From a virus, in IMG/VR virus record IMGVR_UViG_3300006192_000008, positions 23,456 to 87,455 of that record: a DNA stretch of 64,000 nucleotides; one strand, given 5' to 3'. Of this stretch, positions 36,149-43,620 are shown one piece after another (the first letter of the stretch is position 1; the number at the start of each line of letters is the position of its first letter). Under the pieces are notes generated by a model. The model had not been told where the DNA came from, made no database searches, and was given only the letters and a program-made list of their open reading frames with translations. Made by a program: the position numbers and the translations under genes.

Positions 36149-36772
36149 AGAATAAGTATTGGGTCGCCACACTACCGTGCTCCCAATCAACAGGACAACG
36201 CTCCTGCTCTCTCCACCGTTTGCGTACCGAAGCACGACTTAATACCCTACCGTCTAGGGAGTGCCTTTACAGGAGACTAAATATTACCCGTCGGTAATAA
36301 GTGCTGGAATACCACCAGCCTGTACTACATGGCTCAAAGGCCAATTGATGCTTAGGTAGCGATCACACCTTCGTAGAACTACTGCACTTGTACCACTCTC
36401 GTAGTTGGCCCTTAAATACAGCATCCCGGTTGAACGGGCTGGTCTTTTGCTATTTTTACATAGCGACTCGTCAACGTACTACGCCGCGTATGAACGTAGT
36501 ATCCGTAAAACAGCCTACCGCCAGATAGGCTTTCTTCAACTAGGCAAGTCGAAGTACCAGACCGAAGCCTGATTAGGATGACGCTGTGCTGGAGGAAGAC
36601 GAAGTATAACTAAATACACAAGTCAACCCTAAGTAGTGTCCAGCCTTTCGATAAACCAACATCTCACCTTACGTGCAGTGAATCCATACACTATCTGCCG
36701 AGGTCGCTGTGTACTGTCATTGGTCTATCTAACGTCAGTTCTTTCTGTCCACTGTCCATAAACAGCGAACGC
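36149..36772 (-). other. 624-nt non-coding stretch rich in inverted repeats
   Basis: No frame longer than about 30 codons with a ribosome site on either strand. On the minus strand there are several hairpins: AGCCTA/TAGGCT followed by GTTTT (about 36510-36535, terminator-like), GCCCG/CGGG[A]TGC (about 36422-36440), and others near 36170-36235. No T-loop consensus, so these are not ordinary tRNAs. Flanked by tRNA-Asn and the putative small terminase gene. Confidence 0.6.
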
Positions 36773-37150
36773 TTAATCATCACTCTTAGTGATTGAAACT
36801 ACTTTCGTGCTAAATCGTGCTTGAGGCTGAGCGACAGGCTCTTTTGGATCGTCTTCAGGGTCTTCTAGCTGATCCTTCTCACGGCCATACACCTCATTGC
36901 GAAGGCTGATAGCGTTATCAACAATCAACTTTACAGCACTTAACTGTGTAGTGGATGTGACGTTCTTACTATCAAGCGGCTCATCAAGGATAGCTTCAGC
37001 TTTCTTCAAGGCTTTCGCAAGCAGAGGATCAATATAGTCCAATACTTGCTTTATTTTAGTCTGACGCAGTGAACGAGATGACTTACTATTTAAAGGTCTA
37101 CCACCTCGGGCCTTTCCAACACGTCCCAACTTATCTGGTTTCTCTGACAT
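36773..37150 (-). CDS. Putative terminase small subunit
   Basis: 125 aa, basic N-terminus with GGRPLNSKSSRSLRQTKIKQVLDYIDPLLAKALKKAEAIL (helical, DNA-binding-like) and an acidic C-terminus (EDPEDDP). First gene of the late block behind a strong promoter, and upstream of terL, where TerS is expected. Family not proven; it could also be another DNA-binding phage protein. Confidence 0.5.
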   Translation of the reverse strand: MSEKPDKLGRVGKARGGRPLNSKSSRSLRQTKIKQVLDYIDPLLAKALKKAEAILDEPLDSKNVTSTTQLSAVKLIVDNAISLRNEVYGREKDQLEDPEDDPKEPVAQPQARFSTKVVSITKSDD

Positions 37151-37173
37151 ATTCTTTCCTCAAGTTCAATATA

Positions 37174-37202
37174 ATCTTACAGTACTAATTGAACTTTGTC
37201 AA
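37174..37202 (-). promoter_or_regulatory. Sigma70-type promoter for the late block
   Basis: Minus strand TTGACA, 17-nt spacer, TAAGAT; reading into the putative TerS gene 24 nt downstream. Confidence 0.75.
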
Positions 37203-37219
37203 GCGTTATTTGATATAAT

Positions 37220-37236
37220 GTGACAATTATTGTCAC
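37220..37236. promoter_or_regulatory. 17-bp perfect palindrome, operator candidate
   Basis: GTGACAATTATTGTCAC (one central base) lies about 18 bp upstream of the -35 box of the putative TerS promoter and over the 3' end of the preceding gene. Position suits an activator or repressor site. Confidence 0.5.
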
Positions 37237-37397
37237 TCATCTGGAAGAATCGTCCAGAATTGCGTATTTGGCACTGTATCCACTTCATGAGCGTATTCAA
37301 ATTTGAAGTCCTCCTCAGAATAGGGGAGGGTTGTTGTCAAATGGCAAACACATTCACTGACCAGTGGAGTACAGTGAGGACACTGTTTCTCTTTCAT
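37233..37397 (-). CDS. Small zinc-motif protein, 54 aa
   Basis: Start taken as ATG 37397, preceded by AGGAAC; the longer frame to 37439 would place the start inside the -10 box of its promoter. CPHC...CVC near the N-terminus (MKEKQCPHCTPLVSECVC) suggests a zinc knuckle. Function unknown. Confidence 0.6.
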   Translation of the reverse strand: MKEKQCPHCTPLVSECVCHLTTTLPYSEEDFKFEYAHEVDTVPNTQFWTILPDE

Positions 37398-37430
37398 TGG
37401 TAGTTCCTGTTTTGTGCGGTTGAAGGTGTC

Positions 37431-37458
37431 AGTATACACCCAAAAGCGTTCTTGTCAA
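37431..37458 (-). promoter_or_regulatory. Sigma70-type promoter
   Basis: TTGACA, 16-nt spacer, TATACT on the minus strand, directly before the 54-aa gene. Confidence 0.8.
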
Positions 37459-37471
37459 TAGATTTTGACTA

Positions 37472-37699
37472 TTATTTCAACTTTTCATTAAAATAATTTA
37501 TATAATCCAAATAACCCTTAGCTCGTTGGTAGTTCTGATTGATATTCACACCAATCTGTCCTGACTTACCATAGGACAACCAAACCCATTCCATGATTGC
37601 ACCTTCTTTAGGTTTTATAAACCTTCCACCTGATTTGTACTCTACTTCACACTCAAGCAACCCTTCAAACCATTCACTACGTTTGTACTTCTTAAACAT
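37472..37699 (-). CDS. Hypothetical protein, 75 aa
   Basis: ATG at 37699 has GGAGGAGAAAGATA directly upstream and is preferred over 37726, which lies well inside the previous gene. Basic protein (MFKKYKRSEWFEGLL...), rich in aromatic residues, no recognised motif. Confidence 0.65.
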   Translation of the reverse strand: MFKKYKRSEWFEGLLECEVEYKSGGRFIKPKEGAIMEWVWLSYGKSGQIGVNINQNYQRAKGYLDYINYFNEKLK

Positions 37700-37880
37700 T
37701 ATCTTTCTCCTCCAATCTTTTCTCAAGAAACAAAATATACTCCATCAACTCCTCCACTTGCCTACTGACTCTCCAACTCTCTGAATTCCTATTCTCTCGA
37801 TAGCCTTCAAGAAGGCCGTGTGGCTTTCCTCCTTTGAGGAAGTGCTCAAGCATATCATTACGGTCTTGTACTAATTTCAA
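37692..37880 (-). CDS. Hypothetical protein, 62 aa
   Basis: Overlaps the next gene by 8 nt and provides its ribosome site. The C-terminal half is a predicted amphipathic helix (SRQVEELMEYILFLEKRLEEK), coiled-coil-like. No family recognised. Confidence 0.6.
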   Translation of the reverse strand: MKLVQDRNDMLEHFLKGGKPHGLLEGYRENRNSESWRVSRQVEELMEYILFLEKRLEEKDNV

Positions 37881-37889
37881 TACACTCTC

Positions 37890-38429
37890 CTAGAATGGGC
37901 CGTTATCACACCCAGAATCATCGTTATACGCATCTTTAGATGCACCCCAGTAGGGTAGCCTAGGCTCTGGTGTGATCGTTGATTTAAGGGGTGTTTTAGT
38001 AGGGATTTGACCCTTCCCAGACCACTCCTTAACAACCTTATTCTGCTTCACATCACTTCTCCAAAAGTCCTCTGGAATCTCTGGAAGTATTTCAGTATTA
38101 TCATTATCTACATACAAGATAATGTCAAGGACTTTCTCATATCTCCAATTCTTGTGTTGACCAGCTTGACCTTTATTGGCGACCATCAACCCACTGTCAA
38201 TAAATCCACGTATGATCCTACCAACCTGTTTCACACTCACACCACAAAGCTTGGCAATATCTTCTTGCTTGTCAAAATGCTTGTCAAAGAATGTGTTACG
38301 TTTCTTCATCACAACGTAGACGTTCTTGTCGTTAGCTGTCAGTTCTATCAGCTCACCCGTCTTAGGGCTAACGTAACCAGTCGCTCTCATCAGCACCTCT
38401 GGGTACTTGTAAAATAATGTCTGTTCCAA
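37890..38429 (-). CDS. Winged-helix/HTH regulator-like protein, 179 aa
   Basis: Central part KQEDIAKLCGVSVKQVGRIIRGFIDSGLMVANKGQ (about residues 55-88) is a clear helix-turn-helix with a following wing, as in replication-initiator or replisome-organiser N-domains. The C-terminal 50 residues are Pro/Asp/Gly-rich and disordered. Downstream of the ribbon-helix-helix gene, probably the same transcript. Could be a transcription factor or replication protein. Confidence 0.65.
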   Translation of the reverse strand: MEQTLFYKYPEVLMRATGYVSPKTGELIELTANDKNVYVVMKKRNTFFDKHFDKQEDIAKLCGVSVKQVGRIIRGFIDSGLMVANKGQAGQHKNWRYEKVLDIILYVDNDNTEILPEIPEDFWRSDVKQNKVVKEWSGKGQIPTKTPLKSTITPEPRLPYWGASKDAYNDDSGCDNGPF

Positions 38430-38473
38430 ATCTTCACCTCAGTTCTAAAGTTCTCTAGGTGGTGTCCTGTGGA

Positions 38474-38605
38474 TCACCTTTCGTTTTGTATACTATCAAG
38501 CTGCATAAGTTTTACTAGGCATTCTACAATGAATGCTTGTCTTGACATTCCTCCTCTTTTCTTATCAACCCATTCCAAGATGGTAAATGGTAATTTTATG
38601 TTCAT
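38474..38605 (-). CDS. Ribbon-helix-helix (Arc/CopG-like) repressor, 43 aa
   Basis: ATG at 38605 preceded by GAGGAGG. The sequence MNIKLPFTILEWVDKKRG followed by MSRQAFIVECLVKLMQ matches the RHH pattern: a short beta strand (I-K-L-P), helix A, a turn with G-x-S-R, and helix B. This size and layout are those of Arc-type repressors, which bind palindromes as tandem dimers. Upstream lie multiple GGAC-N5-GTCC sites, so autoregulation is likely. Confidence 0.75.
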   Translation of the reverse strand: MNIKLPFTILEWVDKKRGGMSRQAFIVECLVKLMQLDSIQNER

Positions 38606-38618
38606 CAAACCTCCTCAA

Positions 38619-38867
38619 AGGACATACTGTCTCTGTCATGGGACACGAAGTCCTATAACGGTTTATCTTTCCTATCGCTTTGCTCTTACACAACAAATGA
38701 TGAAAAGAAGAAAAGCAAAAGCGCTGGATACGACTACAATCTTAAACAGATTGGTGTTAATCATCATAGGACTTTATGTCCTTTAATCTTTCTTTGTATA
38801 ATTCTATCTCTATTTTCTATCTCTCTATTGGGACTTCTTGTCCCTTAAATGTGGGACACGGTGTCCT
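38619..38867. promoter_or_regulatory. Array of five GGAC-N5-GTCC operator-like palindromes
   Basis: Sites: 38619-38632 (GGAC-N5-GTCT, one mismatch), 38640-38654, 38768-38782, 38830-38844 and 38853-38867 (all exact GGAC-N5-GTCC, with outer bases mostly R and Y). A further half site (GTCC) lies at 38884-38887. Spacing between centres is irregular (21, 128, 62, 23 bp). All lie upstream of the repressor gene. Confidence 0.75.
38672..38767 (-). CDS. Possible 31-aa membrane peptide
   Basis: The frame MMINTNLFKIVVVSSAFAFLLF... then a basic CVRAKR end predicts one transmembrane helix with a cytosolic tail. The start touches the operator at 38768-38782, and AAAGGA lies 14 nt upstream. Small and unproven. 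Confidence 0.4.
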   Translation of the reverse strand: MMINTNLFKIVVVSSAFAFLLFIICCVRAKR

Positions 38868-38886
38868 ATGACCTAGACAGGAAGTC

Positions 38887-39276
38887 CTATGACCCTCCAT
38901 TCACATACCCAAAGTAGTCCTTCAAAATCCAGCACATCTTAGACCACAAATCGAAGCTGCGCTTTTCCATATCTGCCAACCCTGTACCAATTCCTGCTGC
39001 TGGAAACACAATTGTATGTGTCTTAGACAGCTTGTACAACCCGCGCAGGTCATTCAGCACACAGTCAAATTCATCTTCTTTATCAGAGAAGAATGCCCAA
39101 TTATCCATACTCGGATAACGCTTTGTTGCAATACCGTAAGCATTTGGTTCATCTCTAATCACAGCTTGTCCACGCTTACCATAGCGCTTCATGTTGTCAC
39201 CAAAGACATAAATCTTCTCTGGATTAGCACGCAACAGCCTCTCTGTAAACAGCCTTTCTTCAATTTCTACATTCAT
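38887..39276 (-). CDS. DUF7831-like (macro-domain-like) protein, 129 aa
   Basis: IYVFGDNMKRYGKRGQAVIRDEPNAYGIATKRYPS and VFPAAGIGTGLADMEKRS match a phage family of small Rossmann/macro-like proteins (FGDN..R.GKGGQA.IR.E.NA.GIPTK). Such folds bind ADP-ribose-like ligands, but function in phage is unknown. AGGAGG before the ATG; own promoter upstream. Confidence 0.7.
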   Translation of the reverse strand: MNVEIEERLFTERLLRANPEKIYVFGDNMKRYGKRGQAVIRDEPNAYGIATKRYPSMDNWAFFSDKEDEFDCVLNDLRGLYKLSKTHTIVFPAAGIGTGLADMEKRSFDLWSKMCWILKDYFGYVNGGS

Positions 39277-39305
39277 ATAAGCCTCCTTTTATAAGCTTGC
39301 CACTA

Positions 39306-39333
39306 ATCATACACCCATTTCCTCAGAATGCAA
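39306..39333 (-). promoter_or_regulatory. Minus-strand sigma70-type promoter
   Basis: TTGCAT, 16-nt spacer, TATGAT, reading into the 129-aa gene. Divergent from the plus-strand promoter at 39376. Confidence 0.65.
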
Positions 39334-39375
39334 CCCTCATCAGAAAATAATTTACAAGAATCTTCTCCATACCTC

Positions 39376-39403
39376 TTGACTCTCAGGAATATTGCTGTAG
39401 AAT
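39376..39403 (+). promoter_or_regulatory. Plus-strand sigma70-type promoter for the long operon
   Basis: TTGACT, 16-nt spacer, TAGAAT, 35 bp before the first gene of the operon (ATG 39438). Confidence 0.7.
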
Positions 39404-39437
39404 GGTAGCCACATTAAGCAAATCCTAGGAGGATAAA

Positions 39438-39791
39438 ATGAAAGCGTATGTTGTTAGTGATGACGAATATTGCACCATTGAATTTGCTGAACACAGGGCA
39501 ACTGCCCAAGCAAATGGTGCGAATGAGCTGAACAGCGAATTTATCTATGTGCGTTGTCGCAGAGCACCGGAATTTGATCAGTATGCAGAAGCTCGTAAGG
39601 TGCCGTGGAAGGTTTTGATTGAAGAACATGGCTGGTCGCAAGAATGTGGATTTTGTTACAAACGAGTGTATTCAGATGAAGAAGGTCGTGTCTACAATGA
39701 TGGTGAAGACCAAGCTTATTGCAATAGTGAATGTATGCATAAAGCCAAGGAACAAGAAGCTAAATACCTTGAAATGGTCAAGGCTCTATGA
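39438..39791 (+). CDS. Hypothetical zinc-finger-like protein, 117 aa
   Basis: First gene of the long operon, preceded by AGGAGG. The C-terminal half has four cysteines (CGFC...YCNSEC) in a C-x2-C/C-x3-C arrangement typical of a treble-clef or MYM-like zinc site; the N-terminal half has the text of a small alpha/beta domain. Function unknown. Confidence 0.7.
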   Translation: MKAYVVSDDEYCTIEFAEHRATAQANGANELNSEFIYVRCRRAPEFDQYAEARKVPWKVLIEEHGWSQECGFCYKRVYSDEEGRVYNDGEDQAYCNSECMHKAKEQEAKYLEMVKAL

Positions 39792-39964
39792 CCTCTAAAG
39801 AACACACCTACACCAAAGGATCATGGGAGATTGTCACACAAGAAATAAAAGCCCATCTTGGAATAAACTGCTTGACACCTGAGCTTGCGAAGACTATCCT
39901 AGCACTGTACATCAAAGGTGCCAGTGTAACAGAGATTATTAAACAATTGGAGGAAGAGAAATGA
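39788..39964 (+). CDS. Hypothetical protein, 58 aa
   Basis: ATGA overlap with the previous stop. The C-terminal TPELAKTILALYIKGASVTEIIKQLEE has the look of a small helix-turn-helix. Its last codons supply the ribosome site (GGAGG) for the next gene. Confidence 0.6.
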   Translation: MTSKEHTYTKGSWEIVTQEIKAHLGINCLTPELAKTILALYIKGASVTEIIKQLEEEK

Positions 39965-40146
39965 GTGATGTAGAGTGTGAAATCAGGTGGGAAGATGTGA
40001 ACACGTTTTCGTGGAAAGAACTACATGGCAAACAAGTCCACGTAATCGTAGTTGAAGACAGTGGTGTGCAGAGTGCTACGTTGTATGATAGTGTCACTCA
40101 AGAGTTTTTCGTTGTCAGTGTTAAACAAATAGGAGAAAATAAATGA
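39961..40146 (+). CDS. Hypothetical protein, 61 aa
   Basis: ATGA overlaps at both ends, GGAGGAAGAG upstream. Beta-rich (KQVHVIVVEDSGVQSATLYDS), acidic. No family recognised. Confidence 0.6.
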   Translation: MSDVECEIRWEDVNTFSWKELHGKQVHVIVVEDSGVQSATLYDSVTQEFFVVSVKQIGENK

Positions 40147-40418
40147 ATCTGTTTAAAGTAGAGAATTACCCTGAGTGTGGCATTAAAGATAAAATCATCC
40201 TTAAACTTTTGGAAGAGCTTGCTGATGCACAAAGGAGCAGCGCCTCTTGTGGTTATGAATGGAATCTTGCATTTGACTTAGAACTGATGAGTCCAATATG
40301 GACTAAGTTAGATTTTGTGACTTACTATATCCCACACAGTGTAGGGGAAATAAATGATCACAACAACCATAATCATCCTATACTGCATCATCGGCTTTAT
40401 ATTCCACGTAGGTATTAA
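40143..40418 (+). CDS. Hypothetical protein, 91 aa
   Basis: ATGA start overlap, AGGAG upstream. The His/Asn-rich C-terminus (DHNNHNHPILHHR) overlaps the next gene by 65 nt, so the last 20 residues may simply reflect the overlap. Unknown function. Confidence 0.55.
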   Translation: MNLFKVENYPECGIKDKIILKLLEELADAQRSSASCGYEWNLAFDLELMSPIWTKLDFVTYYIPHSVGEINDHNNHNHPILHHRLYIPRRY

Positions 40419-40557
40419 GAAAGAAGCATCACAAGATACAAGTGGTGATTTGGATAAGCTGAGTCCAATGTTTGTCAGCATTATGATTTGGGGAGCAAGC
40501 ATGCTCTGGCCTTTGTTGATTGCCGGAGCTATCATTCGTAAATTTAAAGGGGAATAA
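40354..40557 (+). CDS. Membrane protein, 67 aa
   Basis: Two hydrophobic segments (residues ~3-20 and ~38-58) with a polar acidic link. AGGGGAAATAA before the ATG. Small inner-membrane protein, no family recognised. Confidence 0.6.
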   Translation: MITTTIIILYCIIGFIFHVGIKKEASQDTSGDLDKLSPMFVSIMIWGASMLWPLLIAGAIIRKFKGE

Positions 40558-40560
40558 ATA

Positions 40561-40947
40561 ATGAGTAAGAAATTAATCATCTCAGCACGCACATGGAGCA
40601 CCTTTGTAGAATCTCTGAAAGGTAATCTTAAGCACAACTTTGGTATTTGCGAAAAGACCTTGTTTAAGAATGGTTACTATACTGCTGTATTGACCAGCGG
40701 CATTGACAAAGCGTATGTAAGCAGACTTAATACAGTCACTGGAGAAGAAATCGAGTCCACGCTAGACCTCTGTGACTTCCTTGGGAGTTGTCTTGTTCCA
40801 TTCCCACAAGAGCTTATGACACGGATGAAAGAGATTGCAGGGAAGGCTGAAGATAATAAGGCGATTGATTTGGAGAAGGTATTGCCAAAAGAGAATGTAG
40901 AGCTTAAAATTCAACGTAAACCACGCACACGCAAATCAAAACAGTAA
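40561..40947 (+). CDS. Hypothetical protein, 128 aa
   Basis: Starts 3 nt after the previous stop, with AAAGGGG upstream. It has a basic C-terminal tail (IQRKPRTRKSKQ) suitable for nucleic-acid binding. No known domain recognised. Confidence 0.65.
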   Translation: MSKKLIISARTWSTFVESLKGNLKHNFGICEKTLFKNGYYTAVLTSGIDKAYVSRLNTVTGEEIESTLDLCDFLGSCLVPFPQELMTRMKEIAGKAEDNKAIDLEKVLPKENVELKIQRKPRTRKSKQ

Positions 40948-40956
40948 GGAGTAATT

Positions 40957-41418
40957 ATGGAATCTGTAACAGTCGTAGAGGTAAACCCATACACCTTCGT
41001 ATCGGAGGTAGTAAAGGCTATTCAGCAAGGGTTCTATGTAGAGTCATCAAATCGTGGGTGGCTTTTAGAGACACACCTAAAGGAAATTAACTTGTATCAA
41101 AACCCAGGTAAGGTTTTTGAAGAGAAAGAGCTTGGTGAGTTTGTTATCTCTGACTACAGTGCTCAAAACTTCTTGTATGAACTTTGCTCTTGGGTGGGTA
41201 TTGGTGCTCATCTGGATATCAACTCACTTTTTTGGGATATTACAGGAATCAAGAGTATTCGTGGGAAGCTGTACTTGCCTGCTGAATATACCAAGGAACA
41301 GCTTAGTGAGTTAGATTGGACTGACTTCAAAGAGGCTGTCAAGATAATTGGTATTACTGGCCGGGATCGTAATCTTATGCTGACAAAATATTTACAAAAC
41401 ACTGGGCAGGAGGTTTGA
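40957..41418 (+). CDS. Hypothetical protein, 153 aa
   Basis: AAGGAG before ATG. Acidic soluble protein; ISDYSAQNFLYELCSWVGIGAHLDIN in the middle. No family recognised. Confidence 0.65.
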   Translation: MESVTVVEVNPYTFVSEVVKAIQQGFYVESSNRGWLLETHLKEINLYQNPGKVFEEKELGEFVISDYSAQNFLYELCSWVGIGAHLDINSLFWDITGIKSIRGKLYLPAEYTKEQLSELDWTDFKEAVKIIGITGRDRNLMLTKYLQNTGQEV

Positions 41419-41419
41419 T

Positions 41420-41695
41420 ATGAAATTCAAGGTTGAAGACAACTGGGGTATGATTGAAATTGTCTTTGAAGACGGTTCAAAGTCTAAACTTCGTGGACAG
41501 ATGGTTGAGTGGAACGGCACTGTTGGGCGTATTTGGAGTGTCTCAGATAAATCATCTCATAACGGCGGTCACGGTATGGGTCAAATGACTTCTAGCCAAG
41601 CAGTAATAGCCACTAAAGATATGAATATTGTACCTGTGAAGCTTGCTTGGGATGCAGGATTTGAATTGAACATGCTGGGAAGTTATGGGTTATGA
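41420..41695 (+). CDS. Hypothetical protein, 91 aa
   Basis: One base after the previous stop, with GGAGG in the end of the previous gene. Beta-rich N-terminus (VEDNWGMIEIVFEDGS) and a Gly/His stretch (SSHNGGHGMGQ). Function unknown. Confidence 0.6.
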   Translation: MKFKVEDNWGMIEIVFEDGSKSKLRGQMVEWNGTVGRIWSVSDKSSHNGGHGMGQMTSSQAVIATKDMNIVPVKLAWDAGFELNMLGSYGL

Positions 41696-41934
41696 ACATC
41701 AATCAAATACAGTTCTTGCGTGACCTCGATAAAGAAGGCACCTTCGGTACAGTGCAGAATGTCTTGATGAGTGGTGACTTATCCACCACACCTTTCGAAA
41801 ACGTAGCAAAATACTTGCTAACGTGCATGAAAGATGAGAGGATGACATTGCTTGCTGAGAATGAAAGGATGAGGAAAGCTTTGCAGAAGGCCGGTCTTTA
41901 TACGAATGAGATAGCTTTGGGTAGGGAGGGTTGA
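41692..41934 (+). CDS. Hypothetical protein, 80 aa
   Basis: ATGA overlap. Helical C-terminus (MTLLAENERMRKALQKAGLY) with leucine-zipper-like spacing. Unknown function. Confidence 0.6.
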   Translation: MNINQIQFLRDLDKEGTFGTVQNVLMSGDLSTTPFENVAKYLLTCMKDERMTLLAENERMRKALQKAGLYTNEIALGREG

Positions 41935-41935
41935 T

Positions 41936-42340
41936 ATGAGTTATTACTATATGTTCAGTCAAGGTCAGTATTCCGATTACTGTGTTGGTGGACTTTATAA
42001 GAGTGAGCAGGAACTAGACGAGACATATTTCATTGAGTATGTCAGAGCAATGCTTCTGAGTCAGATTGATTCTGAGTGGAAAGAAGCTGTTGACTTTATC
42101 ACTAATTGGGAATTACAAGATATTTGCACAATCACTAACAATAGACTGGTCACAGAAAGCTTGTTTGAGCTTCACGCTGGTAAATGTCCTACTTGGGGAG
42201 ATAAAGAAGGTCGTAAGTTGTGGGGTGATGCCTACTGCAAGTGGCTGAATGAACAAGCTATTGAACTAAACTACATTGCGAAACTCTTGGAAGAGGGAAT
42301 CTTGGTTAAAGTTGAATATCAAGAAATCTGGGAGGGTTAG
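41936..42340 (+). CDS. Hypothetical protein, 134 aa
   Basis: ATG one base after the upstream stop, with GGGAGGG upstream. Acidic, aromatic-rich (SYYYMFSQGQYSDYCVGGLY), resembling small phage acidic proteins of unknown role. Confidence 0.65.
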   Translation: MSYYYMFSQGQYSDYCVGGLYKSEQELDETYFIEYVRAMLLSQIDSEWKEAVDFITNWELQDICTITNNRLVTESLFELHAGKCPTWGDKEGRKLWGDAYCKWLNEQAIELNYIAKLLEEGILVKVEYQEIWEG

Positions 42341-42628
42341 ATGAAAGACTTACTTCGTAATAGCATGTTGGCGTTATATTCTGACAATGACACGATCTAT
42401 GACGCACTTTTACAGGTGGACTGGTCTAAGCTCAATTATAAGTTCCAACAAGAGCTTTTCCTTCGCATAAGTCCAGACCGATTCTATGCTATGGATGAAG
42501 TGCTCCGCAGCGATGCTTATATTGAGTACCGCGATGCAATCGACAGGGCCGCTCAGGCGTGCTCTAATGATCTTGCAAACTTACTTGAGTTTGTTGTTTC
42601 TGAGAATGAGAATGGAGGTGCAAATTGA
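42341..42628 (+). CDS. Hypothetical protein, 95 aa
   Basis: ATG follows the upstream TAG directly, with GGGAGGG upstream. All-helical acidic protein. Ends in a TTGA overlap with the next gene. Confidence 0.6.
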   Translation: MKDLLRNSMLALYSDNDTIYDALLQVDWSKLNYKFQQELFLRISPDRFYAMDEVLRSDAYIEYRDAIDRAAQACSNDLANLLEFVVSENENGGAN

Positions 42629-42786
42629 CAGAAGAAGATAAGGCAATCCTTAAACTAATCAGCCTCGCAATTCAGGGTGCTAGGGTAGAAAGTGAATACA
42701 ATAACCCTGTTGATGCAGTACATGATGTTATGACTCTCTGTGAGATTGCAGGGATTATTGCTACTGAACTAGAAGTGGAGGTGTAA
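42625..42786 (+). CDS. Hypothetical protein, 53 aa
   Basis: TTG start in a TTGA overlap with GGAGG at the right distance; no ATG in a better place. MTEEDKAILKLISLAIQGAR... is a single acidic helical protein. Its end carries the ribosome site for phoH. Confidence 0.55.
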   Translation: MTEEDKAILKLISLAIQGARVESEYNNPVDAVHDVMTLCEIAGIIATELEVEV

Positions 42787-42787
42787 T

Positions 42788-43609
42788 TTGGGCGGACATA
42801 ATCGTAACTTCGTTGTAGCAATTGATGGTGAAGAAGTGCAGGTGCCTCGCAAGCGTGTTCGCAAAAATAAGGTTGGCGGTACACCTACTTCTAACCCCAA
42901 ATTTGATGGAGAGAAAGAGTTTAATTCTATGCATTTTGTTCCTATCGGCCCTGCACAGACGTTGGGTGCAGAATATCTGAAAGAAGGACGAAAAATTGTC
43001 TGCTTGCAGGGGCCGGCTGGTGGTGGTAAATCTATTCTTGCTGCTTGGCATGCTGCCAATCTACTTAAAGAGAAGCGGATTGATAAGCTATATCTAGTAC
43101 GCCCTTACGAATCTTGTGGTCGTACAATTGGTGCGGTTCCGGGCACCGAGAAAGAAAAATTGGCCGTTATTTTTACAAGCATCCTTGAGCATCTGAAGAA
43201 ATTTCTTGGTAAAACGCAACTTGCTTACATGTTAGAGAAAAATGTAATCGAGTTCAAAAGTGTCGAATGGATGCGTGGTTTCAGTTTTGAAGATGGTTGC
43301 TTTGTTCTTTGTGAAGAAAGTCAAGGTTTTGACACGGATCTTATGCAAATGTTGACTACTCGTATTGGTGATGGTGCTCAACTTTGTCTAACTGGTGATG
43401 AACGTCAAAAGGATATTCGCAAAGTTACAGGTTTAAGTTACCTGAATGCAATGCTAGAGAGTGTAGTTAAGAATCCACCAAGCTACTTGGATAAAGAGGA
43501 TGTTGACCAACTGGTAAATAATATTGGTTTTGTTAATTTTACTTTTGAGGATAGTGGTCGTCGAAGTAAGTTGACTAAAGCGCTTGTTAAACTTTTCTAC
43601 CATGAGTGA
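42788..43609 (+). CDS. phoH: PhoH-like ATPase
   Basis: 273 aa. Walker A GPAGGGKS near residue 80, Walker B-like FVLCEESQ near 180, and TGDERQKD near 205, the PhoH signature. Such P-loop ATPases are related to RNA helicase domains and are common in phages; their role is not settled. TTG start with GGAGG 6 nt upstream. A homing endonuclease follows 11 nt later. Confidence 0.9.
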   Translation: MGGHNRNFVVAIDGEEVQVPRKRVRKNKVGGTPTSNPKFDGEKEFNSMHFVPIGPAQTLGAEYLKEGRKIVCLQGPAGGGKSILAAWHAANLLKEKRIDKLYLVRPYESCGRTIGAVPGTEKEKLAVIFTSILEHLKKFLGKTQLAYMLEKNVIEFKSVEWMRGFSFEDGCFVLCEESQGFDTDLMQMLTTRIGDGAQLCLTGDERQKDIRKVTGLSYLNAMLESVVKNPPSYLDKEDVDQLVNNIGFVNFTFEDSGRRSKLTKALVKLFYHE

Positions 43610-43620
43610 GGTAACTTAAT

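Noticed and set aside
36421-36480. Hammerhead-ribozyme-like text (TTGACGAGTC) on the minus strand
   Set aside because: The conserved CUGANGA and GAAA core is not complete and the stems do not fit.
37398-37439. Upstream ATG starts for several small early genes (37439, 57761, 58715, 59790)
   Set aside because: They fall in or before the promoter boxes; shorter starts with good ribosome sites were chosen.
38469-38786. Plus-strand frame of 105 aa
   Set aside because: It has a low-complexity, aromatic-rich translation, no ribosome site, and is antisense to the RHH gene and operator array.
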